The notes: a model not told the origin generated them from the sequence alone. DNA of 64,000 bases from Pueraria montana var. lobata (GCA_026413185.1 CM048649.1:74753447-74817446); one strand, 5' to 3'. Shown: positions 11,001-24,850, counted from the stretch's first letter. Program-made: numbers and translations.

Positions 11001-12454
11001 TTTTGGTGATCTTACAATCTTTATCTTAGGTATTTGTAGATACTGTAACTCCTATGATCCTGATATCCCGGGGTAATTATCAGGCTTGGTTAATTGGTTT
11101 GGCACTGTCCTGATTATCTCCTCTTTCTTTTCTTAATTCTTTATCTCTTAGGTATAAGCAGAAATATGTGAGAGATTGTGGTCATAGTGAAGCATAAATA
11201 TGTGACTAGAGATTGCACATATGTTGTTCTAATACTCAGGACTGTGGTATTAGTTGAGATGCTCTGTAAGAGGTGCAATAATCAAGGGTTGATTAGGGAC
11301 AATGAGCTGAAAGTAACCATTTAGCCTCTAGTGCAGGTTGATGGATCATGACTGGTAATTATCTAAGCCATTTTTTGGTTATTCCATGTATGTGTGCAAC
11401 AATGAGATGTTTTATTTAGAATTTAGATATTCTTTAAACAAATTGTCTTTGCTTGGTTCCTTAGTAATGATTCATTCAAGGATGATGCATCTAGCCCAAG
11501 AGTGGGTGAGAGGATAATTGAATAAAACAAATAAATTGTGGTCTTTGTCCATTGCATGAATTATGTGCCCCCATTCTCTTCTTGTAGGTTCAGCCGTTCA
11601 GCCGACAATGATAGTTTATTTAGTATATTTTGATCTTGTATCTTTCTATTTAATTTAATAGCTTTTAAATTTTCCCTTGTCTGGGTGATTATCAAATAAC
11701 CATTCATTTTGCCATGTGCAGACACAGAGATTGAATTTAAAGGCTCTGGAACTAGTCAACAAAATAAACTGGCCACTTTATCAGAATATTGCCGTGTCTT
11801 CCTTTGGAGAAAGGGTAAATATCGACTTTGGAGTTAGTTTGCTAAAATTTATATTTAATGAACACTTATAATATGAAGAAATTTAATTCTGTAGCTCAAA
11901 AAGGCAAGTTTGTAAAGCTCAAGATCCTATATAGGATTGGCCAAAGTGAACTGAAGATATAAATCAGGCATGAGGTCCTATCTCCTTTGGAAAAGCAAAA
12001 CTTTGAAAATTGAAATGCACATTATTTTTTTACAGATTTTATGTTTAGGGGAATTGTGGGAATAACCAGTCTAGTACATGAGCATGATATGTTACTACTT
12101 ACTAGTAGTACTTGTAGTGGGGGTTTTCTCAATGACATTTTGGCTTCATCTGTTTACTAAGTTGTTAATGAGTAATCACAAGTTCACAAACCACTCATGA
12201 ATATGTTTATGACTTTATTATGTCAGATTAGATGATATCGTCAATCACCTTTTACCTTACTCTTGAAGTAAAATTGCAGACATTGATACCTGGAAGTTTA
12301 TCTTCAATTAACTTAATCGTCAATCACCCTGAAGAGTATATTACTTGGTTTGTTGAAAACTGCAGTGATTTGGAGTTGTCTTAAGACACTTCTTTTTTGT
12401 TCTTTTGCAGTCTATTTTGATATTGATAAGGCGATTCCTTCTGTGTATGTTGTG
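11001..12454. other. Intergenic, mostly featureless
   Basis: Apart from the exon-like stretch at 11722-11814 nothing coding is supported. Base composition is more even than in the neighbouring repeats. Confidence 0.5.
11722..11814 (+). pseudogene. Isolated exon-like segment, unrecognised
   Basis: A 31-codon frame (TQRLNLKALELVNKINWPLY, continuing to SSFGER) is bounded by a good acceptor (gccatgtgcag) and donor (gtaaat). Codon use and residue mix look like real protein, but no neighbouring exon joins to it and I cannot place the family. It is most likely a decayed gene fragment, and its phase (0/0) would fit a cassette exon. Confidence 0.35.
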
Positions 12455-13440
12455 TTTAGGGGGTTCTAAAGCTCCGCTCTGACATGGACTATTTATATGG
12501 TGACATCTGTTCGCATTAGCCATGTCACGACCACCAGATTTGACTTGGGGTATTCGCTATTTTTGTCCTTAGTTGTGGGTTACTTTACAATTTCACAATT
12601 TATTAATTTATTATTTTTAATAACCTTTATTAAATTCTTTATTTTCAAAGGGTTTTTGCGATTTTTATCCATTAGTTGCGGGGTCAATTTGCAATCAGAA
12701 TCCCTCTCTCACTTGTGAATCCACGGACACATTTCAAACAGTGACGACATTGGCATTGATTGTTTGCATTTATGTGTTTGTTTGTGAAGCCCATCTTTGT
12801 TTCCCTTTTTTGTGTTTGCTTTGAACTAAATTTCATTTAGTTTATGCAGTGGTGGTTACAAAAAATTTGATATATCGTGTTTTTGTGTTGAGGGTAAAAT
12901 GAAATGGACGAATGTGGTTATGGTGAAATGAAGAATCTTTTTTTTCTGATTCCCCTAAATCTGATCAAGATGAGTATCCATCTAGTCACTGATTCTGATT
13001 TACTCATAAAAAGAAAATCTGGTCACTGATTAAAAAAATGCGTCGTTGGTCTCTGCCTAAGACGAATCACAATGTCGATGTCATCATTGGTTTAAAGTGC
13101 GCTGACTAGTTGTACAAACTCTTCACTGGTTCAAAGAACGCCGGTGGGTGATACCTCTTTCACAATTTTGTAGCAATGAGTGAGAAGGAAAATGCAAAAT
13201 AAATTAGGGATTTTGATTGCAATTAAAAATATAAATAAAGAATTAATTAGAAATAAAAGAACTTATTAACAGGTTATTAAAATAATAAATTAATGGATTT
13301 TGAAATTATAAAGTGACCCTGCAGATAAAGACAAAATTTGCAAATACCCCAAGTCAAATCTAACGATTGTGACATGGCTAATGCTGACAAATGTTACCGT
13401 ATAAATGGTCCATGTCAAACAGGGCATTAGAACCCCTAAA
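12455..13440. mobile_element. 1-kb foldback element with ~260-bp arms
   Basis: The left arm (12455-12716) and right arm (13168-13440) are inverted copies: 'gttctaa' with 'ttagaacccc', 'gacatggactatttatatgg' with its complement near 13400, 'gacttggggtatt' with 'aataccccaagtc'. The intervening 450 bp has no clear ORF. No certain target duplication was found. Confidence 0.8.
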
Positions 13441-13477
13441 TAATTTTTATTGCTTGAAATATATCGAATAAGCTAGC

Positions 13478-13681
13478 TTAGTATATTAACCTGTTGGGGT
13501 GAATTCTTGATGAATCTTGGTCCCGCGAACCTTCTTGAAAAGCAAGCGCATCTACTTCCAGTAAGACCAAGTATATTGATCGCTCTTCTTGAAAGCAAGT
13601 TATAGCAACAACCAACAACATGGTAAAGAAAATAACTAGGAATGGTAAAGCTATGGAATTAGCAACACTCCTTTTGGCCAT
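13478..13681 (-). CDS. Possible small secreted peptide, 67 aa
   Basis: The ORF starts MAKRSVANSIALPFLVIFFT, with a basic start and a hydrophobic run of about 20 residues resembling a signal peptide. A charged tail rich in Glu, Asp and Arg ends DSSRIHPNRLIY. The mature part has no cysteine and I do not recognise it. It resembles plant secreted signalling-peptide precursors in layout only. The adjacent foldback at its 3' side may have changed its C-terminus. It could be a chance ORF. Confidence 0.3.
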   Translation of the reverse strand: MAKRSVANSIALPFLVIFFTMLLVVAITCFQEERSIYLVLLEVDALAFQEGSRDQDSSRIHPNRLIY

Positions 13682-16584
13682 TGTTGCAACAGAGATCTGA
13701 GGACAACCAGAAAGAATTGTTTTAACTTAGCTTTTGAATAATATAATGGATAGCAATGATACTTATACATGATGCAAGCAGAGGTAACCTCATTGTTAAC
13801 GTGAACAAACATTTCAGTTTGGCATTGTAAGCAAATTTAGCATGCCTTAGTCGATCCAAGCGTTACTATCTTCCATTCAAAGGCAGTTGGGAGTATTTAA
13901 TATTATACCTTTTACGTCAATTGTGTCAACAAATGCATGCGGCCTTCACGCTAGGCACGCAACTAAACAAGAACATACAAAGCCCTGGTTACATGGTCGG
14001 TTCAATTCAGAACAGTTTTTTTTGTAGTGTTTTACATAGTTTTCTTTTTTATATTATTTGGGCAGTTAAGAAGAGTTTAATTATTTTCCATCTGATACAG
14101 TGATTTGGATTAAAAAATATATTTTTTTTGAGAATTTTCCTTAAAAATAAAGAATTTTATCTAAATTTCCTTTTCTTCCAAATTAGCCCGACCATATACT
14201 TGCTTTCCTATGGTCAATCTTACAGCTAACCAGGCATCAAAATACTCTTAACTGATAGGTAGAAATTAATTCTTTCTAAGCTGTAGAAATTATTTAAATT
14301 AATTTTCTCTCTTTTAATAAAATATTTTTATATATTTTTTAATACAAGACAACAGGTATATTATTGACTAAAGACAAACTTGTCTGAGTCATGTAAAATT
14401 ATTATGAGCAGTTAAATTTCTTTTTAAATATTTAATGTGTGCAGTTGCATATTTAAAACTTAAATTTGATATTATTATTTAGGCTGAAACAATGTTAATA
14501 GATTCACATGCTCAACAATAAAGTAGTAATTTTTATATCTGCTCATGAAACAAATTCTAATCATCACTTAAACGGCATTAAAACATTTTTTGTATCCATT
14601 ATCATAAAATAAATTTTGATCATCATATTAAAGAAATGAAATTACTTACCAATTATTTGAGCATTATTTATAAAACTCTCTTTTTGTCAAACTCAAGGAA
14701 AACAATAGAAGTTTCGTTATTTTTCAATGAAATAACATAACTATAATTAATATTTGCACACCAAAAAAGTTATAACACTTTTATATTTAGATAATTATTT
14801 CTATTACAGTATTTTACCTCATCTATTTTTTAGAGAGAAAAATAAGAAAAAATTAAGTACTTTCTAAATACACATTTTCTCTTTTAATTTTCTAAACAAA
14901 TATTAAAATAATTTAAATCAATTAAACATTGTAATTATTTCCCATGAAATAAAATACTAGTTATAATTAAATTTTATAATAAATCATTGTTGTTTTAATA
15001 TTTAAATTATATTTTAGATTTACAAAGAATAATTTAAATTATGATATAAAGTTATTTTAACTATTGACATTTTTAAAAAAAAATTAATTTAGAGATGAAG
15101 ATAAAAAAAAAAACAATAGTTTAAAATGAATAAACAGTTAAGAATATTAACTATACAAATAAAGATAAAAAATATAATTTAAGATGATTGAGAGAAATTT
15201 TTTTCTACTAGTCACATAGCAATGCTTGAAATGTACTTCTAAAAAGAGAGATGAGCGAAAATATTGAAGATGCCTAATTGAGAAAGTGAGGAAAGTGAGA
15301 GTTGTACTGTCTAAATTGGTTATTCTAATTTATAAAATATTGTGATTAAAAAAAATGTAAACTCACATTCTTTTCTTTTTTTTGAAATAATTTCCATCCT
15401 CAAATCTTGTCTGTATGTTTTCATGGCTACCCATTTGGGAGTAGTCTTACTAATCACAACATCACATATGAACAAAAAATATTTGTGTACGAAAAATTTG
15501 ACTATAGAACATAAGGTATCAAACAAACCTGAGTTGATTTTGTTGGGGTAACAATTTTATAATTCTAAACTCATGAACCTAATGACATGACAATGTGGTG
15601 CATACCCTTGTTTTGTTTTGTTTTTTGTTTTACTTTACTTACTATTCACACGCGTTTGGGTTTCATCTAAGTATAGTTTGTGTTTGGAAATGTGGTGGAC
15701 CAAGTTAAAAGAATCATGGTAATCTTAATACGACTCTTTGGTGTAATCATGGTGCAGTGAAAAATTAGCGTCAAATACCTAGAATATATACTTCACACCA
15801 ATATAAATATATAATATATATATTTATGTTTTTCGTATTTATATAGATGACATATTTTCGTATTATATATGGACTTGTACACCAAAAGCATATCATATGT
15901 ACACTTTATATATTTACCAAAAAAAAAAATATGTACACTTTATATAACATAAAAAGGTAATAAAGTATACAGGGAAGAATTTTATTTCAAGTGATCGGAA
16001 GAGATATTTTTTCTGACAAACTATAAAGGTAGAGTATGGAATGCATCATATTAAGAGAAGATAGAATATGAAATGCACATTAAGAGGAAAGGTCAATTTA
16101 AGAATATCCATTTGAGCTACAGTAATATTTACAGAAATATTTACAGAAATTTATTATAATTAAAATACATATTTCTAAGATAAGTTCACCCCAGTCTTAC
16201 AAGGATTAAAACTTCTATTCAAAGAATCCAGCCACTACAAATAATTTATTGTATGACAAATTATAAAAGGCCAAATTAATTTATTGGTTCTTATTGCAGT
16301 GTTTAATTCAATTTATTTTAATAAAAACAATTTTTTCTAACTGAAAAAAATATTCTCCAAGATTGTTCCCAGAATCCCAGACATGCACTAAACTTGAGAA
16401 AATTCATTGCTGAATTTCCAAAAAGACTCGATTCCCATTTAATATTAAAATTAAAAATGGAAAAGGTAAAGACTTGTAAGTTCCAACGACTAATTAGAGT
16501 AACATACTTATTATGATGCCTTGCATTCTGTCAGTGTCACATTAATACATATACTTTGAGAGCACACAAGCACCAAAACGTTAT
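13682..16584. other. Intergenic, AT-rich, 3' side of the KNOX gene
   Basis: No supported gene. 14100-15250 is extremely AT-rich with poly-A and poly-T tracts; 15600-15640 has TTTTG repeats. The last few hundred bases before 16585 should hold the 3' UTR of the KNOX gene. Confidence 0.5.
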
Positions 16585-19500
16585 TTAGAGCATTGTGTGG
16601 GAGAGATCCATGGGAAAGGGATTGCCCAGAACATTTTCCATGTAGTAGTGTGGATGGCTTGGATCCACCACCACAAATTGCATGTCCTCTGAAGGCTTCC
16701 AGTGCCGTTTCCTTTGATTAATAAACCAGTTGTTAATTTGCTTCTGATCCAGGCCTGTTGACTCCGCAAGAGCCAGTTTCTGAGATTCCTGTTAATTCAT
16801 AAAATTAATTAAGCATGTAAAAAACCTTGTAAATTATTATTCCCCTAAAAGACTGCAATAACATGTTTCATATACCAAAACATATATATTCGTTATTAGT
16901 TATTAACATATAATAACCAAGAGAAATACTAGTAAATAACCTAATAAATTTAACTAGGCAAATATTGGGGTTGTTAGAGATGCAACATACAGATGGGTAT
17001 GGCCATTTGTAGTGTCTGCTCCACCATTCAAGTAATTGTTGCCTTGCTTCTTTGGGCAGCTTGCCCTTTTTCCTCTTCTTGGTGAATTCCTGCTTCAAAC
17101 TGCCAAGGTATCCACGGTACTTGCGCAAGAGTTGACCTTTCAGTTCTTGGTCCTCTGCCTGCGGATCTATTTTGTTGTTGTGAACATCAACATCATCACA
17201 TGATCCATTCCTATCAATTGCTTCATTACAAGCTGATGATCAAATGAATCAACTACGGTAAGCACCAGAATTCACACATCAATAAGTAATTATATATCAG
17301 AATTTTGAAAACTAAGAACAAGGGGAGTGTTTTTACTTTTTATATTGCTTAGAAAGAAAAAAGGCTTAATTCAAAATAATTAGATTTGTGTATCCTAGAA
17401 ACCAAAGGGTGAATTTATAAATGCCAATGACAAGAAAGGCATTGGAGAAATTACTCTTCCTCCTTCATACTATTCTTCATTAAAAATGACTACAAAAGCC
17501 ATTATGGGTGTAGATGTACTAACTCTCCATAGCAAACGATTTTATATCACTATTAAGAACTTAATGAACCAAGGATATATGTTTATATACCAAACCACTA
17601 CCTTGTACTCCTGTTTAGGGCCAATTTTGATTGCACTGGGTTGTACGATTAAATAAAGGATGACTAATAGTACAACTCACTTTAATTAGGAAACAATGAA
17701 TGATGAACAAAGTGAGAATTTAAATTTATGCAATCAAAATGAATCCAATGTATACAACCTTATTCTTAATAAACACAGTGCCTCCACCTAGACCTTGAGA
17801 CAGTAGACACCCCCATTTTCTTCATATATACCCAATAAAGTTAGAGAAGAGAACTATAATCTTTAAATATGAATGTGTCAATTTCACCAATATAACTTGC
17901 GTAAGATTACTTTCTCAATCATATTATATTAACCCTAGTCATGCCAAAAGGAAGATTCATTCTTCGCATAAATGACACCCATGAATGAGGCCATTGTAGA
18001 TACAGAGAAAAGGGGTATAGATTGATTTGCTTCAAAAAGTTCATAATTAAAGCAAAACATTACACAGCACTCATGGTCATACTTATCTAAAATCACATGC
18101 AACTATCTTCATAAAGCCACGTTCTTGGAGGGACCAAAGCAGTAGAAAAAAGGCATTGCCATTAGTCATGGAAGAATTAAAACCATCAAGAAATTAATAG
18201 CTAGCAACGACAAAAGTAGTAATAATAATACTAATTAAATTCAATTGAAAAAGCTTAATTGTTAAATAGCTAGAAAAACAAATTGCCGAGGTACCCTCTA
18301 CCCAGAATAAACCCTTGATTGAAACTTGTGATGAACTACTAAATAACTGGGGGACCAAGAAAATGAAGATCTGTTCCTTTACATCAACAGAAAAACATGC
18401 ACTACTTTTGGCTCATACATAGTTGGATTGGTGTTTCAGAAAGCTTGAGTATAATTATATCCAAGGCAGTATACAAAAGTTTCCTACTATTATTCATTGT
18501 TGTCATCAATGCTCTAGCAGCAAAGTTTGACATATATTGATGGTTGTGACATTCAAATGCTAATTTCAATCAACAATATTAGAACCATGTAGATTTAGAT
18601 ATGGCAGGTGGCCATCCATTTCCAGTTATAGACAGACAAATAAGTAGTAGTATCATGATATCAAAGACACAATTCTAGTAAGCATGGCAATATGCACTGC
18701 ACCTGCGGACACAAACACATGAAGAATAATGACAATTCACATAGATACACTAATTCTGAAACTAAGGCCACCCAACTAAAAAAAAATGAATTTATCAGTA
18801 TATAAACTATAAAAAGTTAGTTTAGAAAAATCATGTGTTGTTGATATAAATATTAAAATGATGGTGAATAACTAATACTACTCAATTTTGTTTGATAAAG
18901 TGCAGTTAAAAAAAGCCTTCTTCCATAACTTTAATATAATATTTTATGTTTACGAACTGTGTTTGCTAAATATCTCCTGCAAGTTGCAACTGCCTCAAAG
19001 GACCTCTTTTAAGTCACTCGTTTGACTGCACTGAGCATTTGACATCTTCATCCGGACAAAATTACCAACTACCCCGCAATTAACACTCTTGACTCTTATG
19101 ATCATTTGGTAGCTACGAAAATAGAAGGAAAGAAAATAGAAAGAAAAAAAAAATATGAATAACAATATCTTTTCTATTGTTTAATTGAAAAAAAAATAAA
19201 AGAAAAATAAAAAAAATAATTGACTTTTAAAAATAAAAATTTAAATTTTTATTTTCTTTCATTTTCCTTTCAATTTAAATTTTAAACTTTTTTTCCTCCC
19301 TAATTTTCTTTCCCTTCTACCGAGGGTTAAGCACCATTTAAAAAGAAACCCTAGACTCTTCACTAAATCCAAATTCACATTCCAGCTGCCAGCCCCTATA
19401 TCGTTGGATTCACTTTAAGCATATTTTTTCTCCACACAGATGCAAAATCATGCCACAGCGGACTAGAGAGCAGTAAAAACATATAGGGAAATGCATATAT

Positions 19501-21088
19501 AGACAAGTTATTTGATAAACACTTGTATTTCCCAAAAAGAAAGCCTGAAATTATGTCAATATCATCAGGGCATGCAGCAACGGCAGAATTTATAGGATGC
19601 CAACAAAAGTTTATTCAATGCACTAACACCGATAAGGAGTGTTATACAGATTAGTACCACCCCATCCACATTTTGACAGCAAAAAACACGTTTTGAGCAC
19701 CGATAAGGAGTATGTTCATACCCATGCTAGTATTTCAAACCTTCTTAAACAACGAAAAGACAGACTAGACAAATAAACACCATTCATAAATATTCATAAT
19801 TAACTGAAAGCTAAGAAAAATATTTTAACAGTTTAAAAAGAAAAAGGTTGATGAAGCACCCGGTTAAATTCAACAAGAAGAAGTTCTTTTACAATTTTCC
19901 CAAAACCTACTACATCCTTGAAAACACAGACATGCATGGATATTCAATTAACTAATTAATCCGGCATCAAATAGGCAAATATCAAACAAGAAACATTTAA
20001 TGAATAAAAAGTAAAAACGAAAGTTGGAGAAGAAAGCAGATATTAAGAAAGAGGAGGACATGAATCACCAGTGTCCAAAGAAGAAGAAATAGTGAGAGAT
20101 TTGAACTGGCACTCGATCCTTTGAAGAAAGAGCATGGCTTCCTTGAAGGGTTTGGAGAGCTCTTGCTCGTACTTGATCAGCATCTCACAGTAAGCCTCCA
20201 TGAACTGATCCAGCGCTGGATCCTCGCCTATGCTAGCGGTTCCACCTGCCATTGTCACTGCAGCAGATGCACATGCTTCTTCTAACCTTGCCACCACTTC
20301 AGGTGGAGCCCCAACCTGCCAGGTACGTGTATCAACCAAATAAATAAACCCTTGTGACCAAATATCATGCTTCTCATAAATAGCTAAACTAGTTATCTTT
20401 TGTCATGTTTGTTCTTCAAAGGGTTTTTACTTGTACTTCCAACATTTTTTAAGATATAATAATAGTAGTTTGTCAAAACTCACAAGTATGAAAGAATGGC
20501 TTTTTTTAATAAAATAAAAAGAAATTACTTCACATGTCACAACTCAGATCCAAGGAAAGAGTGCTTGCTAGTTGAATAAATTAATAAAGCATCGTTTTCA
20601 ATCACTGGTTGTCTATATTAATCTACTTTTCACCTGAGTGGGGAACGTTGGGTCAATGGATATCATGAGTTAAGATTAAACTTTTGTTTTTTCCTTTCCC
20701 TCACCTTTTGACAATTGACGTAGGCTGCCAAGAGACGGTGATAGTGAGGATGGGACATGATCTTGGCCTTCACAGAGGAAGAAGAGGAAGAGGAGCTTCC
20801 ATCGTTGTTGTTGTGGATCTCCATGAAATACCCTAACTCAGTGGCGTTGGAGTTGTGGTTATTGCGGTTTGGGTGGTTATTATTAGTACTACAAGGCATG
20901 GGAAGGAAGAGAGTGTTTGTGTTTGTGTGTTCATTAGGATTGGGATTATTAAGATTAGGATTTAATGGATGATGACCACCATGATGAGAAGTCACTAAAG
21001 GCATCATCATCATTGGACAAACCCCACTACTACTTATATTCTCTCCAAAACCCATCACACTAGAAGCCTCGTTAGAACCACCCTCCAT
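16585..21088 (-). CDS. STM: Class I KNOX homeobox protein, SHOOT MERISTEMLESS-like
   Basis: TALE homeodomain transcription factor that maintains the shoot apical meristem, working in the nucleus as a heterodimer with BELL proteins. Exons (minus): 20705-21088, 20069-20315, 16991-17232, 16585-16788. All borders are GT-AG and the frame is continuous for 358 aa. The N-terminus is Asn/His/Ser-rich. KNOX1 runs about 106-150 (KIMSHPHYHRLLAAYVNCQK spans the exon 1 end), KNOX2 about 158-203 (DQFMEAYCEMLIKYEQELSK), ELK about 240-261 and the homeodomain about 262-325 with the PYP insertion and WFINQRKRHW recognition helix. The C-terminus NPFPMDLSHTML matches the STM subgroup rather than KNAT1. The start is the first Met of exon 1 (MEGGSNEASS). 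Soybean SBH1 is a likely close relative, but identity cannot be settled here. Confidence 0.95.
17233..20068 (-). other. Long KNOX intron (2.8 kb)
   Basis: The intron separates the KNOX2-coding exon from the ELK exon. Long introns with regulatory elements are known for KNOX I genes. I see no ORF here, one foldback MITE at 19107-19323, and a moderately complex, less AT-extreme stretch at 17400-18750 that could hold conserved non-coding sequence. Confidence 0.7.
19107..19323. mobile_element. Foldback MITE inside the KNOX intron
   Basis: Left 'ggtagctacgaaaatagaag' followed by 'gaaagaaaat' pairs with right 'attttctttcccttctacc'. The centre is A/T-rich and itself folds. Related in sequence to the MITE at 62111-62288. 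Confidence 0.65.
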
Positions 21089-22640
21089 TAATATTGCCTC
21101 CTCACCAATTCACAAACACACCCATCCACATTCTTATCCGTTTTCCCTAGCTATTAGTATGTCCTACTTCAAAACCCTTGTTTTTTTTTTTTTTTTTCTC
21201 TTTCTACTTTTCTGTTTTGCTCCGAAGATGAGTTGTCTTCAGGGCTCCCCCGGATTTTATGCTACAAGTTGCAGGCCTTTTTAAATAAAAATCCAAAACA
21301 GTGTGACCTGGTGCTGTAGTTATGTGTCTGTTACATGAAGTGGAAGAGGTTTTTTTTCCCTGACAAAGTCTGCACAAATTTCCTTGGCAAAATGGGTGTT
21401 TAGTCTTTCTTAAACCTTATCACCCATTAGAGCATTCACTTGAGAATGAGAGTAGTGAGAGGGAAAAGGGGGAAGATGCACGCACGCATAAACTAACTGG
21501 GGTTTGTAGTAGTAGAAGAAAGGAGAGAGTGGTGGATGGTTAGAGGGAATGGTGCAAACAAAGGGTGGGTTTTACCTTCCCAAGGAAACTCTCCCCCTCG
21601 TTTCCTGCACTGCGCCACTGCCAAACAAAAGCAGGAGAGAGAAACTAACAAACAGCGCAATTCAAAGAGAGTGAGAGAGAGGAACGATCAAATCGAGGGT
21701 GAGCCAACAAGTAAATACTGACGATGATAGATGATAGAATAGAGGAAGAGATAGATGACACGAAATCACCCTTCACCTTTGTCCTTTTCTTTCCCCCTTC
21801 AAACTACTATTACAACAGTCGTTTTAATTAATTTTAATATACTACTAAAATAAAATAAATAAAATACTATGTAACAAGACCAGGACATAACGGATTAATG
21901 AATTATTACTGTTAGGAAATTGAAGAAGTAAAAGATAGGAGAAATCTTTATTAATAGACCATGAACAAATTATTATATAAATAAACTTGATATCATTTTC
22001 AACTTAAAATTTTAAGACATTAAATTTGTGGATTTTTTATTTATATATTACTGAACTTTTTCTCATTTATAAGTAACTAAATATTAAACTGTGGATTGTT
22101 ACTTAGCTTGAAAATAGAAAAAAAATTGTCTGAGCTGTACTATGATACTTGTCCATAATTGAGATTGAGAAGATGTGTAATGCCCTATTCCTCTGTTGAA
22201 GTGGACATGATTACGCTTGCCTTTCTGTGAGTTACAATTCATTTCAGTCGCTGTCCATAGCATAGCATAGCATCTAATCTGAGATTATTCACTATAGAAA
22301 AAAGAGCGTCTGCAGTTAAGTAAATAAAGCTGGTAAAGTTAGTGGGACAGTCCGAATGTCTCTTCCACTCTGTACTAATTCTCTCTCTAGTCTCCTAGCA
22401 TTATAGGTTATGTCCCTCAGGGCTCAGCCTCATTCATTCATAATCCCAAATAATAATAACCAATAAAGACGTATGGCACCGTGGCCAAATCAGCTCCATC
22501 TGCTTCTGGTTTTGTATGCACTGTTGCTACCCATTTTAATTGCCCCCAACCGCAATCACACATCCATCCTTTTTTCCCTGCTAGCGTATAGGTTTTTTTT
22601 TTATCCATAATATTAATGCTGAATATTTATTAACTTTGTA
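21089..22640. other. 5' leader and promoter region of the KNOX gene
   Basis: Upstream of the ATG at 21088 (minus strand) there is a poly-T run on the plus strand at 21180-21197 and purine-rich GA tracts at 21440-21690, typical of plant leaders. No TATA box can be assigned with confidence. No other gene seen. Confidence 0.45.
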
Positions 22641-24840
22641 TCTTTGTCAAGACTAATCTATGTTCAGAAATCTGATTTGTCATCTTTAATAAAATTTCTT
22701 TTTCTAATTATATTTTTTTCATTCATAAAATTTGAATTCAAAATTTTATTTAAGAGGATCGAACCTAATACTATCTTGGTAACATATACGTGTGTATATA
22801 TATTGAAATTACGAATAACTATATTTATAATAACATTATATAATAACACTCAGGATATCATTTGGCAGCATATTATATAATTACAGATGTTAATGTTATG
22901 ACTGCAATGTAGTAATTATTGACAATGTTTAGGATCCTTCATATTCACAAAGTTCAACTCGGGGTGTTAATAAAAGAAGTTTAACTTAAATTTATCTCAT
23001 CTGATTTTGACGAAATTATTTATTCGAATCTTAATTTAACTAAATTATTAGAACATCTTTAATAGAAACTGTTTTATGTTAGAACTAAGCACCGGTTCTT
23101 GACGAGTTTCAGTATTTAGAGGAGGATAAGCCAGCTTCCACAAGTAATAAGAACCATTCTTTTAGAAGAACGGGTTTTTAAACACTAACGAAATAACAAT
23201 TGAATTCAGAGTGCACCCTCTGCTGTCCCTGGCGTCTGGTTTTCTTGAAAAGAGGATCCCAGTGATCCTCGAGCACCAGTCCTCTGTTGGAATCCACTTC
23301 CTTACTTGCATCCTTCAATTTTGTTTGAATAATTTTTTTTTATAAATACTTATAAGAGAAAAAGTAAAAATAAAATAATTTTTTTCATTAGGTTTTCTAA
23401 AGAATTGATTTTAATTTATGCCTAAATTAATCTTAATTTATGAGTAAAGTTTATTTTATTTTTTTGTTTGTTCTCTTTGTAAATACTAATGAAATAACAT
23501 ATTCAAACAACATCCTCGTATACCTCCACGCCTCGACTACCTGCAAGACTAGAGCAAGCTTGCAAAACTGAAAGGACAAACGTGGGTGAAAGGCTTTTCG
23601 AAACGTGGAATAAGAGATTGGTTCAAGATCTGTGAAAGCACTGCATGAAAAAGGAAAGGATGGTCATAAAATAATGGATTTGTGAAATAGATAAAAAAAA
23701 GTTTTTTTTTCTTGTAAATATTCTCTTTCAATGGTAATTTTATTCAAAGCATAGTTGAATATTAAATGTAAACTATTCTTCTAACAAAAATTCAAACCTT
23801 AATTTATTGACTAATCCCTTTTGCAATATCAAAGCTCCTATAATATGAAATAAATTATTTTTGTAATAGAGAATAAAAGAGCTCATTTTTTTAACGTTCA
23901 AAAATAAAGTGTGAATCTATGTTTTTTTTACCGTTAAAAAATATATTTTATATCTTTACTATATATTATCTTTTTTACATAATTTATTGTTATAAAACTA
24001 AAATATAAATGAGTTAATATCTAAGTTAAACAAAAAATATAAACAAAAAGTATAAATATGTGAAATATCTTGTAGTACTTATTTCTTGTTAAAGGATTAA
24101 TTATTTCGTCAAAACTTTTAATTAAATTAAATTAATTAAAGATTTTTTAAAAAAATTGTTATATATAAATTATTGGTTTTGTTAATATATTATTGTTGTT
24201 TTCTATTTCATCGTATTACATTTCTATCTAAATTAGACAAAACTTAAATACAATATTATTGATATTGTTAATTTTATCCTGCTATCAAAACGATCATAAC
24301 ATTTTTTTTTTTTTATCATTTAGAAAGGTAACAACAAAATTTAAGATCTAAACCTAACATATCCCTAAAGCATCAATTAGGACAACAAAAGCTAGCAAAT
24401 TTGGGAAAACATTCCAAGTAACAAAAGACTCATATGAAGAAGCTTCAATCTTATAACCAACCAGTCGGTACAAACATTACCTTCACGGTAAATATGTTGA
24501 AAAGACAGTTGTCAAGTGTAAAACTTAAACAATTGAATTCTTTTAAACAAAGGCTTATTAAAATAGAGACAATGAACACCATCTAAAATGAGAGATAAAA
24601 CGCTTTTGCAATTTGATTCACAGAATGTCGACATTTCTATAACTAACATTCCAAACCATAGTAAGAACATGATAAATGGATAACAACTATGCATTGAGAC
24701 TAGTTGTGATACCAGAATTTAATATAATTTTTTAATTTTTTTTATATTCGCCCAAATAAGTCGAGTGGAATTTAACTTGTTTCCCTTCATTTATTTGCTC
24801 TTTATCTAAATCTTTACATATTTTCTACTCATTTTCTATA
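22641..24840. other. Intergenic, AT-rich
   Basis: No supported gene. 23086-23300 is locally GC-richer, with 'gcaccggttctt' and 'ctcgagcaccagtcctctg', but shows no coding frame. A small foldback lies at 23335-23492. Confidence 0.5.
23335..23492. mobile_element. Small foldback MITE
   Basis: Left 'aaatacttataagagaa' with 'aaaataaaat' pairs with right 'attttatttttttgtttg' and 'ctctttgtaaatact'. About 155 bp, no coding capacity. Confidence 0.5.
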
Positions 24841-24850
24841 TATATTTTTT

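Noticed and set aside
20757..20972. Plus-strand ORF with a Glu run
   Set aside because: Antisense shadow of the poly-Ser and Asn-rich first exon of the KNOX gene.
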